A stretch of DNA of 41,445 nt from Alphaproteobacteria bacterium (GCA_947475445.1 CANJLC010000016.1:1-41445); one strand, 5' to 3'. Shown: positions 32,311 to 40,527, counted from the stretch's first letter. Numbers and translations: made by a program. Notes: generated from the letters alone by a model not told the origin.

Positions 32311-32727
32311 ATGCGCCATTCAAAGACCATCCTCGCCATCCTCCTGCTGAGCGCCACCACCCTTTTGGGCGGCGCCACGGCGGCCTGCGCGCAGGCCTGG
32401 ACCAATTCGGCCGGTTACAACGGTTACGGCGCCAGCTCGCAGAATACGCCCTCCAGCTATCAGATGCGCGATCCCGCCGGCAATCTGACCGTGGTCAACG
32501 GCCAATTCACCCCCAGCTCCTACTCGTCCCAGTCCGGAACACAATCGGCCCATACATCGGGCGGCGGAGTTGGCACGGGCGGTGCAGGAGCCCAGTACGG
32601 ACAAGCCTCGGCGATCGGTAACTCGCTCAACGTGGTCGTTCTGGGAAGCCACAATACGACCGTGGTGGATGCACAGCAGATCAATAACGGAAACCAGACA
32701 GCGAGTGTTGACCTCAACAGTCACTGA
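32311..32727 (+). CDS. hfaA: HfaA-like holdfast anchor protein
   Basis: A 138-residue exported protein. A signal peptide (ending ACAQA) is followed by a Ser/Gly/Tyr/Asn-rich mature chain, with MRDPAGNLTVVNGQ near 50 and the C-terminal signature ASAIGNSLNVVVLGSHNTTVV followed by QINNGNQTASV. That ending and the overall layout match my recollection of Caulobacter HfaA, a curli-subunit-like protein that ties the polysaccharide holdfast to the cell envelope. The next gene is a CsgG/HfaB-type lipoprotein, which strongly supports the call. It would be secreted through the HfaB pore and assemble at the outer membrane. The ribosome site is weak (TTTTGGAA). Confidence 0.82.
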   Translation: MRHSKTILAILLLSATTLLGGATAACAQAWTNSAGYNGYGASSQNTPSSYQMRDPAGNLTVVNGQFTPSSYSSQSGTQSAHTSGGGVGTGGAGAQYGQASAIGNSLNVVVLGSHNTTVVDAQQINNGNQTASVDLNSH

Positions 32728-32758
32728 ATAAATTTAAGAAAGAAGGGACGCCCCTCCC

Positions 32759-33850
32759 ATGACGCGCCGCGGACGTAAACACCTTTTGAAGCCGCTGATC
32801 CTCATCCTCGCCACATTGGCGCTGGAAGGTTGCATCAGCCCTTCCGCCGACTCGGTCGGGCGCTACACCTCTCCGATCGGCGGCGCGCCGGTCATCTCCA
32901 ACGAGACACCCTATTCCGCCGCCCTGCGCTGCATGGGCGGGATTGTCGGCCAGCACCCGGTTCGCATCGCGGTCGGCCAGATCAGCGACTTTACCGGCAA
33001 GACGGAATCCGACGGCTCGGGCCGCAAGGTCACCGCCGGCGCCGCCCTGATGGCCATGACCGCCTTGTCCAAGGCCGGCGTGCACATGGTCGAGCGCTTC
33101 GACACCTCGGTCGCCGAAATGGAGCTGAAATATTCCAACAACAAGCTGATCAGCGACGACCAGAACCCGCAGCGCGGCGACTTCCGCAAGATCATGGCCG
33201 GCTCAATCCCCGGCTCGGACTACTACATCGTCGGTGGCGTCACCGAGCTGAACTTCAACCTGCGCTCCGAGAATGCCTCGGGCAATGGCGGCGGCACGGC
33301 GACCAATGCCACCACCGGCACCGCCGGCGGCAGCCTCTATGTGATGAATGTCGGCCTGGACATGCGCCTGGTCAACACCAACACGCTGGAAGTCGCGGAC
33401 GTGATTTCCTACCAGAAGCAGATCATTGGCCGCCAGGTTTCCGCGGGCATCTTCGACTTCCTGGGCATGAACTTCTTCGACCTCAGCGTTGGCGAAAGCG
33501 CGCTGGAGCCGATCCAGCTGGCGGTGCGTTCGGTGATCGAACGCGCGGTGCTGGAAATGGTGACCCGCGTCTATCGCGCGCCGGGTGGGGCTTGCGCCTC
33601 GCCGATCGGCACCGCGGCGGATCCGCTGGGTGACTATGCCCCCAACCCCTATGCCCGCCAGGCCGCCTATGCCTATCCGGCCCAGCCTTATCCGTACCAG
33701 CCCTATCCGTACCAGCCCTACCAGCAATCCTATAACCCCAACATCGCCTTCAACCAGGAGAACTACAATGAAGCTTCGCGCCAAAACCCTTATCGCGGCT
33801 ACGGCTCTAATGACGCTGTCGGCAACATGCGCCTTCGCGGGGGGCTCTGA
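32759..33850 (+). CDS. hfaB: HfaB, CsgG-family outer-membrane lipoprotein
   Basis: A 363-residue lipoprotein of the CsgG family. The lipobox LALEGC puts the lipidated cysteine at C25. The CsgG core spans about 60-270, with IAVGQISDFTGKTE near 79, VERFDTSVAEMELKY, the long barrel-forming part GSDYYIVGGVTELNF to SYQKQIIGRQVSAG, and a closing VIERAVLEMVTRVY. CsgG forms a ninefold outer-membrane pore for curlin; HfaB does the same job for HfaA and HfaD in Caulobacter. The C-terminal 70 residues are Tyr/Pro/Gln/Asn-rich, with a YPYQP repeat coded by two perfect 15-base copies at 33689-33718. The last 83 bases overlap the next gene. Confidence 0.9.
   Translation: MTRRGRKHLLKPLILILATLALEGCISPSADSVGRYTSPIGGAPVISNETPYSAALRCMGGIVGQHPVRIAVGQISDFTGKTESDGSGRKVTAGAALMAMTALSKAGVHMVERFDTSVAEMELKYSNNKLISDDQNPQRGDFRKIMAGSIPGSDYYIVGGVTELNFNLRSENASGNGGGTATNATTGTAGGSLYVMNVGLDMRLVNTNTLEVADVISYQKQIIGRQVSAGIFDFLGMNFFDLSVGESALEPIQLAVRSVIERAVLEMVTRVYRAPGGACASPIGTAADPLGDYAPNPYARQAAYAYPAQPYPYQPYPYQPYQQSYNPNIAFNQENYNEASRQNPYRGYGSNDAVGNMRLRGGL
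33689..33718 (+). repeat. Two 15-bp tandem copies in hfaB
   Basis: Two perfect copies of TATCCGTACCAGCCC, with a degenerate third beginning, encode YPYQP-YPYQP-YQ in the HfaB tail. Copy number may vary between strains. Confidence 0.8.
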
Positions 33851-34466
33851 GTACGGTTCCTGGAATGATGGCAATTACACCGGCGGCGCCGGCTCCATGA
33901 TCCAGAACAGCCAGAGCGTGACGCAGACCCAGTGGTCGAACCTCAATGGCCAACTCGACACCATCGCGGGCGACGCGGTTGTGATGGGCGCGGCAGGCGG
34001 CAACCTGATGGACATCACCACCATGAACAACACGGCGGTGAAATCCAGCCAGATCGTCGGCCCCAATGCCGCCATCGGTTCGAACATCGACGTGGGCATC
34101 AACAATATCGGCGGCAGCGTCGGCATCCAGAACCAGGCGGTTTGCAACGGCCTGAGCGTCTCGACCGACCCGACCTTCTCGGCCACCCATTCCTACCAGG
34201 AATGCGGCGCGTTGGACCCGTCGTCGAAGATCAACGCCAACGTCACCAATATTTATGGCGACGCGGTATTCCAGAGCTCGGCCCTGGGCAACACCTTCGA
34301 GGCGGACTCCAATGCCCCGAACATGCCGGTCTTCAACAAGCAGGTGAACAATTCGATCGGTGCGTCGACCATCAACGCCAATATCTACAATATCGGTGGT
34401 TCGACCAGCCTGACGTCCAGCGCCATCGGCAATACCGGCCAGGTCATCCACTACAACACCCACTAA
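33768..34466 (+). CDS. hfaD: HfaD-like holdfast anchor protein with curli-like repeats
   Basis: A 232-residue exported protein. After a signal peptide ending CAFAG come four repeats of about 26-40 residues built on the pattern I-x-N-I-x-G-(4-6)-A-x-G-N: GDAVVMGAAGGN, INNIGGSVGIQNQAVCN, VTNIYGDAVFQSSALGN and IYNIGGSTSLTSSAIGN. Such Asn/Gln/Gly-spaced repeats are typical of curli-like beta-solenoids. Its position after hfaA and hfaB makes it the HfaD counterpart, although Caulobacter HfaD is longer and I call it by context. The start ATG has CAGGAG seven bases upstream and lies inside hfaB, so translation is probably coupled. Two cysteines (in QAVCN and YQECG) may form a disulphide. A terminator ends the unit. 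Confidence 0.75.
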   Translation: MKLRAKTLIAATALMTLSATCAFAGGSEYGSWNDGNYTGGAGSMIQNSQSVTQTQWSNLNGQLDTIAGDAVVMGAAGGNLMDITTMNNTAVKSSQIVGPNAAIGSNIDVGINNIGGSVGIQNQAVCNGLSVSTDPTFSATHSYQECGALDPSSKINANVTNIYGDAVFQSSALGNTFEADSNAPNMPVFNKQVNNSIGASTINANIYNIGGSTSLTSSAIGNTGQVIHYNTH

Positions 34467-34564
34467 GCCCCAAAAGGCTGGCGAGACCTCCACTCTCGCC
34501 AGCCGGCATCCACGAGGTTCCGCGTCGGCATTCCCTGGGGCAAACTGGGTTTGCCGAAAGGGTG

Positions 34565-34603
34565 AAAGGGGCAGCTCTATTGAGCTGCCCCTTTCTTCTT
34601 TGT
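34565..34603 (+). terminator. Intrinsic terminator of the hfa operon
   Basis: AAAGGGGCAGCTC and GAGCTGCCCCTTT form a 13-bp stem with a TATT loop, followed by CTTCTTTGTT, about 100 bases after the hfaD stop. Confidence 0.9.
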
Positions 34604-34729
34604 TGACCCCCTCCGGCCTTCGCGGGTCGGCCTTCGGCCTGGGCCCGCCACGGCCGGCCTCAGCCAAGACGTGCTGCCCTTCGAGTTTCCGAATTCCAAT
34701 TTTTGGCATTTTGCGCTATCACCCAAGGC

Positions 34730-35374
34730 ATGACGGCCCTGCCCATTGACCTGGATGCATTCAACGCCGCGCCCGTGACGCGCGAGCCTTTCGCCTATCT
34801 GATGCTGCCGCACTTTGTGAAGCCGGACGCCATCGCGGCGATCAATGCCGATTACCCCCTGGTCAGCCATCCCGGCTCATTCCCGCTGCCCACCCTGAAA
34901 TATGGTCCGGCCTTCGCGCAGTTCATCGCCGCCATCCAGGGGCCTGAATTCACCCGCGCGGTGGAGCAGAAACTGGGCGTGGACCTGAAGGGGCGTCCCA
35001 CCATGGTGACGGCGCGCGGCGTCTCAGCGGCGCGGGACGGACAAATCCATACCGACAGCCGCACCAAGCTCATCACCGTGCTGATCTACATGAACAATGC
35101 CTGGGAGGCGAAGACCGGCCGCCTGCGCCTGCTGCGCGGGCCGGACGACCTGGAAGACGTGATCGCCGAAGTGCCCCCCGACGAAGGCACGCTGCTGATT
35201 TTCAAGAACGAGCCCAATGCCTGGCATGGCTTTCACGCCTTTGAAGGGCCGCGCCGGGTGATCCAGCTCAACTGGGTGACCGATATGGGTGTGGTCAAGC
35301 GCGAACAGTTCCGCCATCGCGTCAGCGCTTTTTTCAAGCGACTGCGCGGGAAAAAAGTTCAAGAGCAGATGTAA
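34730..35374 (+). CDS. 2OG-Fe(II) oxygenase-like protein
   Basis: A 214-residue protein of the 2-oxoglutarate and iron-dependent oxygenase superfamily (prolyl-hydroxylase-like). The iron facial triad is H in GQIHTDSRTK with the Asp two residues later, and the distal His in NAWHGFHAFEGP; the following RRVIQLNW holds the Arg that binds 2-oxoglutarate. The strand TVLIYMNNAWEAKTGRLRLL is also typical. The ATG at 34730 fits; a TTG upstream is less likely. It has a basic tail FFKRLRGKK. Substrate unknown; relatives act on proteins or envelope glycans. It ends 16 bases inside the convergent epmB. Confidence 0.8.
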   Translation: MTALPIDLDAFNAAPVTREPFAYLMLPHFVKPDAIAAINADYPLVSHPGSFPLPTLKYGPAFAQFIAAIQGPEFTRAVEQKLGVDLKGRPTMVTARGVSAARDGQIHTDSRTKLITVLIYMNNAWEAKTGRLRLLRGPDDLEDVIAEVPPDEGTLLIFKNEPNAWHGFHAFEGPRRVIQLNWVTDMGVVKREQFRHRVSAFFKRLRGKKVQEQM

Positions 35375-36333
35375 TCATGCCAGCGACCGGCGAAATCGCG
35401 AATGCGGTGGCCGGTTTGCGTTTTCTCGACATTGGCGGAATCCAGCGGCACCTTGCCGAAGCCGCCGGGAATATCCAGGACATAGGTGGGCTGCGCCAGG
35501 CCTGACACTGTGCTGCGCAAGCCCCGCATCAGCGCCAGGCCTTCCTCGATCGAAACACGAAAATGCGACGTGCCGCGCGCCAGGTCGGGATGGTGCAGGT
35601 AGTAGGGCTTGATGCGGTTGGCCAAAAAGGCCCGCATCAGCGCGGTCATGCATTCCAGGTCGTTGTTCACGCCCTTGAGCAGCACCGACTGGCTGACCAG
35701 GGGGATTCCCGCATCCACCAGCCGCGCCAGCGCGGCCTTGGCGTCCGGTGAAAATTCCCGGGCGTGATTGGCATGAACGGCAACCCAGGTCGTGATACTG
35801 GGCGCCAATAATGCGGCGATGAAATCATCCGTCACCCGCGCCGGCTCCACCAGCGGCACGCGGGTATGCCAGCGGATAAATTTGACATGCGCGATGGCGG
35901 CCAGGCGCCGGGTGATTTCGCCGGCGCGCCGCACGCTGAGGCCAAAAGGGTCGCCGCCGGTCAGGATGACTTCTTCAATTTGCGGCTGGCCCTGGATATA
36001 GGCGAAGGCCCGCTCGAAATCTTCAGGCGAAAGCGCATTGGGCTTGCCGGGTCCGATCATTTCGCGGCGGAAACAGAAGCGGCAATAGACCGGACAATGC
36101 GACACGGCCTTGAACAGCACCCGGTCTTGATGGCGATGGACAATGCCCGGCACGGGCGAGTGCGCCGCATCACCAATGGGATCAAAATGCTCGCGTGCCG
36201 ATTCAATCAGTTCGGCGATGTCGGGCAGGAACTGGCGGGCGATGGGGTCGTTTGGGTCCTCAGGATCAATCAGCGCCTGGATGGTGGGCGATATCGCGAC
36301 GGCATATTTCCTGGCGACCAGTTCGAGAGTCAT
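35359..36333 (-). CDS. epmB: EF-P lysine 2,3-aminomutase EpmB
   Basis: A 324-residue radical-SAM enzyme of the KamA family. The cluster motif CPVYCRFCF gives C80, C84 and C87 (C-x3-C-x2-C), followed by TGGDPFGLS and a PLP-site lysine toward the C-terminus (LLKGVNND region and beyond). The short length, about 100 residues below true lysine 2,3-aminomutase, and the neighbours epmA and efp identify it as EpmB, which converts alpha-lysine to beta-lysine for EF-P. I chose the ATG at 36333, with AAGG six bases upstream, over a GTG that overlaps epmA. It follows epmA by eight bases in one operon. Confidence 0.92.
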   Translation of the reverse strand: MTLELVARKYAVAISPTIQALIDPEDPNDPIARQFLPDIAELIESAREHFDPIGDAAHSPVPGIVHRHQDRVLFKAVSHCPVYCRFCFRREMIGPGKPNALSPEDFERAFAYIQGQPQIEEVILTGGDPFGLSVRRAGEITRRLAAIAHVKFIRWHTRVPLVEPARVTDDFIAALLAPSITTWVAVHANHAREFSPDAKAALARLVDAGIPLVSQSVLLKGVNNDLECMTALMRAFLANRIKPYYLHHPDLARGTSHFRVSIEEGLALMRGLRSTVSGLAQPTYVLDIPGGFGKVPLDSANVEKTQTGHRIRDFAGRWHDYICS

Positions 36334-36341
36334 GCCGGCCC

Positions 36342-37364
36342 TTATAACGGCGTCCACAGGACATGACCAATATCCGGCGCGCCGCTTGCCAGCATCACCA
36401 GGCGGTCAAAGCCCAGCGCCACGCCCGAGGCCGGCGGCATTTGCGCCAGGGCGGCGAGAAAATCCTCGTCCAGGGGATAGCGTTCGCCATGGATTTTTTC
36501 CTTTTCATCCATTTCGGCGACAAAGCGGGCGCGCTGCTCCACCGGATCGGTCAATTCGCCAAAGCCATTGGCCAGTTCCACACCGCAGGCATAGAGCTCG
36601 AACCGTTCCGAAACGCGGCCATCGCCGGGCTTGGGCCGGGCCAATGCGGCTTCACAGCGCGGGTATTCATAAAGGATGGTGGGCTGGCCGATGCCCAACC
36701 TTGGTTCAACACTGGCCGCCAATACCTTGCTGAAAATATAGGACCAGCCATCCTGTTCGGTGATGGCAAAGCCAGCCCGGCGGGCACGCGTCGCCAGCAT
36801 GTCGCGATTGCCAATGCCGTCGGGCGACAGGGTGTCCAGCAATTCGATTCCGGCATGGATGCGCAAAGCCTCGCCCACCGTCAGCCATTGGGGCTCGGCA
36901 AAAACGTTGCAACGGCGCTCCAGCCAGGTGAGTGGCCGTCCCGATATTTCCGCCGCCAGTTTCAGCAACGCCAGCGTATCTGCGATCACGGCCCTGTAAT
37001 CCTCACCGGCGCGATACCATTCCAGCATGGTGAATTCGGGCGCATGCAGGCGGCCGCGTTCCCGGTTGCGAAAGACGCGGGCGAATTCGAAGATTTTCGC
37101 TTCCCCCGCCGCCAGCAATTTCTTGGCGGAAAATTCCGGCGAGGTGTGGAGGTAAAGCTGCTGGCGGCTGCCATCGGGCAGCAACGCTTCTGTTCCAAAG
37201 GCGTGCAGATGGGCCTCGTTGCCGGGGGAAACGCCAAGGATGCCGCACTCCACCTCGGTGAAGCCCTGGCCGTCAAAAAAGCCCCGCAAGGCCGCCTTTA
37301 TGCGCCCCCGCAGGAGCAGGAGCGGGCGGCGGTCGGCATGGCTTTCGGCGTCCCACCAAGGCAT
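36342..37364 (-). CDS. epmA: EF-P lysyltransferase EpmA (GenX)
   Basis: A 340-residue class-II lysyl-tRNA-synthetase-like protein without the anticodon-binding domain. Motif 2 appears as FEFARVFRNRERGRLHAPEFTMLEWY (read in two parts around residue 92), and motif 3 as GVALGFDRLVML at the end. TSPEFSAKKLLA near 74 and ELANGFGEL near 265 are also characteristic. EpmA activates beta-lysine with ATP and transfers it to Lys34 of EF-P. It is the first gene of the epmA-epmB unit and diverges from efp with about 60 bases between them, so all three probably share one regulatory region. Confidence 0.94.
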   Translation of the reverse strand: MPWWDAESHADRRPLLLLRGRIKAALRGFFDGQGFTEVECGILGVSPGNEAHLHAFGTEALLPDGSRQQLYLHTSPEFSAKKLLAAGEAKIFEFARVFRNRERGRLHAPEFTMLEWYRAGEDYRAVIADTLALLKLAAEISGRPLTWLERRCNVFAEPQWLTVGEALRIHAGIELLDTLSPDGIGNRDMLATRARRAGFAITEQDGWSYIFSKVLAASVEPRLGIGQPTILYEYPRCEAALARPKPGDGRVSERFELYACGVELANGFGELTDPVEQRARFVAEMDEKEKIHGERYPLDEDFLAALAQMPPASGVALGFDRLVMLASGAPDIGHVLWTPL

Positions 37365-37426
37365 TTGTTTTGTACCCTGCTCCCTGCTAAAGACCCCGGC
37401 AAATCCCGTGTTTTGAGAGGTTTCCC

Positions 37427-37996
37427 GTGGTTTCGGTTATCGCCAGCTCCGTGCGCAAAGGCAATGTCATTGAGAAAGAGGGCAAGCTCTATCTTGTCCT
37501 GACGGCCGAGAATATCCATCCCGGCAAGGGCACGCCCGTCACCCACCTGGAAATGCGCCGCATTTCGGATGGCGTGAAGACCGTGGAAAGGCTGCGCACC
37601 ACCGACAGCATCGAAAAGGCCTTTGTCGAACACAGCGACTATAATTACCTCTACCAGGACGGCGACAGCTACGTGTTCATGGAACCCCAGACTTTTGAAC
37701 AGGTCACGGTGGGTCCGGACGTGATCGGCGACAAGGCGCCTTACCTGAACGAAAACATGCAGGTGCAGCTTCAGACTTTTGAAGGCCGCCCCATTTCCAT
37801 CGAAATTCCCCAGCGCGCCACCTTTGAAGTGGTGGACACCGAGCCGGTGATGAAGGGCCAGACGGCGTCCGGTTCCTTCAAGCCGGCGGTCCTGTCCAAT
37901 GGCGTGCGCACCATGGTGCCGACCCATATCGTGATCGGCACCCGCATCGTGGTGATGACCGAAGACGGCGCCTATGTGGAGCGCGCCAAGGACTAG
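37427..37996 (+). CDS. efp: Elongation factor P
   Basis: A 189-residue EF-P of normal size with three beta-barrel domains (about 1-65, 66-128 and 129-189). The tip of domain I reads HPGKGTP, placing the modified lysine at K34, as required by EpmA. The C-terminal domain has [22 protein letters not shown] binds between the P and E sites and rescues ribosomes stalled on polyproline; this matters here for the proline-rich TonB and HfaB. The start is a GTG with GAGAGG six bases upstream. It diverges from epmA, whose product modifies it. Confidence 0.97.
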   Translation: MVSVIASSVRKGNVIEKEGKLYLVLTAENIHPGKGTPVTHLEMRRISDGVKTVERLRTTDSIEKAFVEHSDYNYLYQDGDSYVFMEPQTFEQVTVGPDVIGDKAPYLNENMQVQLQTFEGRPISIEIPQRATFEVVDTEPVMKGQTASGSFKPAVLSNGVRTMVPTHIVIGTRIVVMTEDGAYVERAKD

Positions 37997-38087
37997 AAAG
38001 TGCCGGATTTAAAGGGTTTTTCGTACCGATAGTCGGCCCCGCCGGTCTGTGCTAACGTCGCGCCGGTATTTCTGAAAGGACTTTCCC

Positions 38088-38675
38088 ATGAAGCCCGTCA
38101 TGCTTGGCCTGGCCCTGGCCAGCCTTCTCAGCGCCCCCGCCCTGGCGGCCCTCAAGGTCGGTGACGCCGCCCCCGATTTCACTGCTGTCGCCAGCCTGGG
38201 CGGCAAGGAATTCACCTTCAAGCTGGCCGATGCCCTGAAAAAGGGTCCGACCGTGGTGTATTTTTATCCCTCCGCCTACACCGGCGGCTGCGACCTGGAA
38301 GCGCATACTTTCGCGGAAAATGCCGACAAGTTCGCGTCGGCCGGCGCCAGCATCATCGGCGTGTCGGGCGACAACCTGGAACGGCTGAACCAGTTCGCCG
38401 CCGATCCGGCTTTCTGCGCCGGCAAGTTCCCCATCGCCTCGGATGAAAAGCTGACGGTGGCCAAGTCCTACAAGCTGAACACCTCGGCTGCCCGCGCCGG
38501 CGCCAAGGATGTGCGCGGCATCGAGATCAACCATGCCTTTATCGAGCGGGTGACCTATGTCATCGGCAAGGATCACAAAATCGTGGCGGTGATGTCGTCC
38601 AATGACGACAAGCTGACGCCCGACCAGCATGTCGACAAGTCGCTGGAGATCGTAAAGAAAATCGCCGCAAAATAG
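38088..38675 (+). CDS. Exported peroxiredoxin (BCP/AhpC-like)
   Basis: A 195-residue thiol peroxidase with a signal peptide (MKPVMLGLALASLLSAPALA). The active site PSAYTGGC fits P-x3-T-x2-C, with the peroxidatic cysteine at C68. A second cysteine, in PAFCAGKF near residue 109, may resolve it. It reduces hydrogen peroxide or lipid hydroperoxides in the periplasm. Most peroxiredoxins of this type are cytoplasmic, so the signal peptide is notable, although not unique. The ribosome site is AAGGAC. It is a single gene closed by a terminator. Confidence 0.88.
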   Translation: MKPVMLGLALASLLSAPALAALKVGDAAPDFTAVASLGGKEFTFKLADALKKGPTVVYFYPSAYTGGCDLEAHTFAENADKFASAGASIIGVSGDNLERLNQFAADPAFCAGKFPIASDEKLTVAKSYKLNTSAARAGAKDVRGIEINHAFIERVTYVIGKDHKIVAVMSSNDDKLTPDQHVDKSLEIVKKIAAK

Positions 38676-38698
38676 GCGGACCGGCCTGCTGGATACCG

Positions 38699-38734
38699 AC
38701 GCCCGGTCCCTGGAGGACCGGGCGTTTTCATTTG
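38699..38734 (+). terminator. Intrinsic terminator after the peroxiredoxin gene
   Basis: CGCCCGGTCC and GGACCGGGCG form a 10-bp stem around CTGGA, followed by TTTTCATTT, 24 bases past the stop. Confidence 0.9.
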
Positions 38735-38830
38735 ACAAATCATCAGGCCGGCGGGGCATCCACAGGGGTGATGCTGCAGCGCACTTTTTTGAAAAAACTA
38801 AGCGATTCCAAGGATTTATTGTTGCATCTG

Positions 38831-38848
38831 TGCCACTAACCAGTGGCA
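38831..38848. promoter_or_regulatory. 18-bp palindrome upstream of the CHAP gene
   Basis: TGCCACT-AACC-AGTGGCA is a perfect inverted repeat about 150 bases before the start codon, just past an A/T-rich stretch that could hold a promoter. GGAAAC occurs 3 bases later, resembling an ECF-sigma -35 element. Confidence 0.45.
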
Positions 38849-38997
38849 AGGAAACATCTTTGTCACAAACCTGACGCCTGCTTTAGTAGCCCCGGGCTGG
38901 ACATGGTTCAGGGGGCACCTGACCAACACAAAGTCCGAAAAAACCCGGCGGGATTCACCAAGCCGGCAATGAAAAAACAGATTCGGGTTTTGGGGTC

Positions 38998-39675
38998 ATG
39001 GTTCGGTTCAAGCGTTTGATGATGGGAGTGCTGACGGCCGCCGTCCTGCTGGCGCCTGTCTCGGCGCAAGCCAGCATCCGCGGCACGGTCGAGGATTTCC
39101 TGGACCAGGTCGCCGCCTTCGCCAATCCCAGCGCCGTGGAGCCGCCGCCATCGGGCATTGTTCGCCCTGTCACCCACGTCACGCCGCGCAATACCCTGGC
39201 CTCGGTGATCATTCCCGAAATCCAGATGCCGTCCGTGGGCGTGCCGGAACTGCCTGCCCCGCGCATCGAAACCCCGCTGAAGAAATTCTTCTGCGCCGAA
39301 TATGCCCGCGTCCGCTCGGGCATGGCAGTGTTCGGCGACGCCAAACTCTGGTGGTCCCGCGCCAAGAATCTCTATGCGCGCGTCCATGCGCCGGCCGAGG
39401 AATCGGTGATGGTGTTCACTGCCACCCAGCGGCTGAAGCTGGGCCATGTCGCGGTGGTCACCCATATTGTCTCCAGCCGCGAGATCCGCGTTGACCAGGC
39501 CAATTGGGAAAATCATGGCGAGATCGACCATGCCACCCCGGTGGTGGACGTCAGCAAGAAGAATGACTGGAGCCAGGTGCGGGTCTGGAACATGAAGTCC
39601 GCTACCTACGGCCGGGTCTATCCGGTCACCGGCTTCATCGCCAAGCAGCTGGTCCGCCAGGCTTCGGCGCAGTAA
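38998..39675 (+). CDS. Exported CHAP-domain protein
   Basis: A 225-residue exported protein. A signal peptide ending SAQAS is followed by a Pro-rich linker to about residue 95 and a CHAP amidase/peptidase domain. The catalytic Cys is C99 (FFCAEYARVRSG), the His is H150 (KLGHVAVVTHIVS) and the third residue is probably N169 (VDQANWENHG). CHAP enzymes cut peptidoglycan peptides or the amide of muramic acid, or act on glutathionyl-spermidine. Many alphaproteobacteria have such small stand-alone CHAP proteins. It is followed 11 bases later by a GT10 gene in the same direction. An 18-bp palindrome lies in its leader. Confidence 0.85.
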   Translation: MVRFKRLMMGVLTAAVLLAPVSAQASIRGTVEDFLDQVAAFANPSAVEPPPSGIVRPVTHVTPRNTLASVIIPEIQMPSVGVPELPAPRIETPLKKFFCAEYARVRSGMAVFGDAKLWWSRAKNLYARVHAPAEESVMVFTATQRLKLGHVAVVTHIVSSREIRVDQANWENHGEIDHATPVVDVSKKNDWSQVRVWNMKSATYGRVYPVTGFIAKQLVRQASAQ

Positions 39676-39686
39676 GTTTGGCGGCC

Positions 39687-40523
39687 ATGGCCGCCCGGAA
39701 AATCGCCTATATTGAGGAATGGGACAGTGACTTCATCCGCTGGTCCGGCAATTTGTTGCGAAAGTTCCTGGATGATGGCCGCCTGGTGCGTGCGCGCCCA
39801 GGCGAAAAACCCGACCTGCTGATCACCAGCATCTGGCGCAGGCATGAACTGCCGGCCGATATTCCCACCATCCTGATCAGCAACGAGAATTGGGACCTGT
39901 TTCCCGCGCATGAACCCCTGAGCCGGCATTTGGCGGTTTTGGGCACCTGCAGCCCGCGGGACAGCTGCAATTTCATTGCCTATCCCTTCGCGGCGGTACA
40001 TTTCGATGTTCCGGTGGAACAGCTTTATGCCCTGCGGCAGGAATTGCTGGCGATTCCCAAGACGCGCTTTTGCTGTTTTGTGGTTTCCAACACCATGGGC
40101 GCGATGGCGGGGCCGCGCGTGCGGCTTTTCCAGCAGATCCATGATTGGCAGAATGTGGATTCAGCGGGGCAGGTGATGAACAATACGGGATATCTGGCGC
40201 CGCGCGGCACCGATTTCCTGCGCTGGATCGCGCAGTACAAATACATGATCTGCCTGGAGAATAGCAGCGCGCCGGGTTACCTCACCGAAAAGCCGTTCCA
40301 GGCGTGGGCAGCCGGTACCGTGCCGATCTATGCCGGCGGCGCCATGAGCGAGCTTAATCCCGATGCCATCGTGCCGGCGGACGGGCGCGTGCTGGAAACA
40401 CTGCAGCTGCTGGAATGGTCGCCGGACGCGTATGAGAAAAAGCGCCAGGCGCCGCTGACGCCGGCGCCTTTTTCATTGGCGCAATTCGAGGCGCGCTTCG
40501 GGTCTTTGCTGGAAAGCCTGTAA
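39687..40523 (+). CDS. GT10 fucosyltransferase-like protein
   Basis: A 278-residue protein with the C-terminal half of glycosyltransferase family 10. The donor-binding block YKYMICLENSSAPGYLTEKP followed by FQAWAAGTVPIYAG is clear, and DFLRWIAQ precedes it. GT10 enzymes transfer fucose from GDP-fucose in alpha-1,3 or 1,4 linkage, as in Helicobacter LPS. The N-terminal half (about 1-130) is divergent and short, with LISNENWDLFPAHEP in place of the usual acceptor domain. The ATG at 39687 was chosen over an upstream TTG. It lies 11 bases after the CHAP gene. A role in decorating a surface glycan is inferred. Confidence 0.8.
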   Translation: MAARKIAYIEEWDSDFIRWSGNLLRKFLDDGRLVRARPGEKPDLLITSIWRRHELPADIPTILISNENWDLFPAHEPLSRHLAVLGTCSPRDSCNFIAYPFAAVHFDVPVEQLYALRQELLAIPKTRFCCFVVSNTMGAMAGPRVRLFQQIHDWQNVDSAGQVMNNTGYLAPRGTDFLRWIAQYKYMICLENSSAPGYLTEKPFQAWAAGTVPIYAGGAMSELNPDAIVPADGRVLETLQLLEWSPDAYEKKRQAPLTPAPFSLAQFEARFGSLLESL

Positions 40524-40527
40524 GGCT

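Noticed and set aside
38969..39019. A 16-codon frame (MKKQIRVLGSWFGSSV) overlapping the CHAP start
   Set aside because: No ribosome site and no following attenuator; probably chance.
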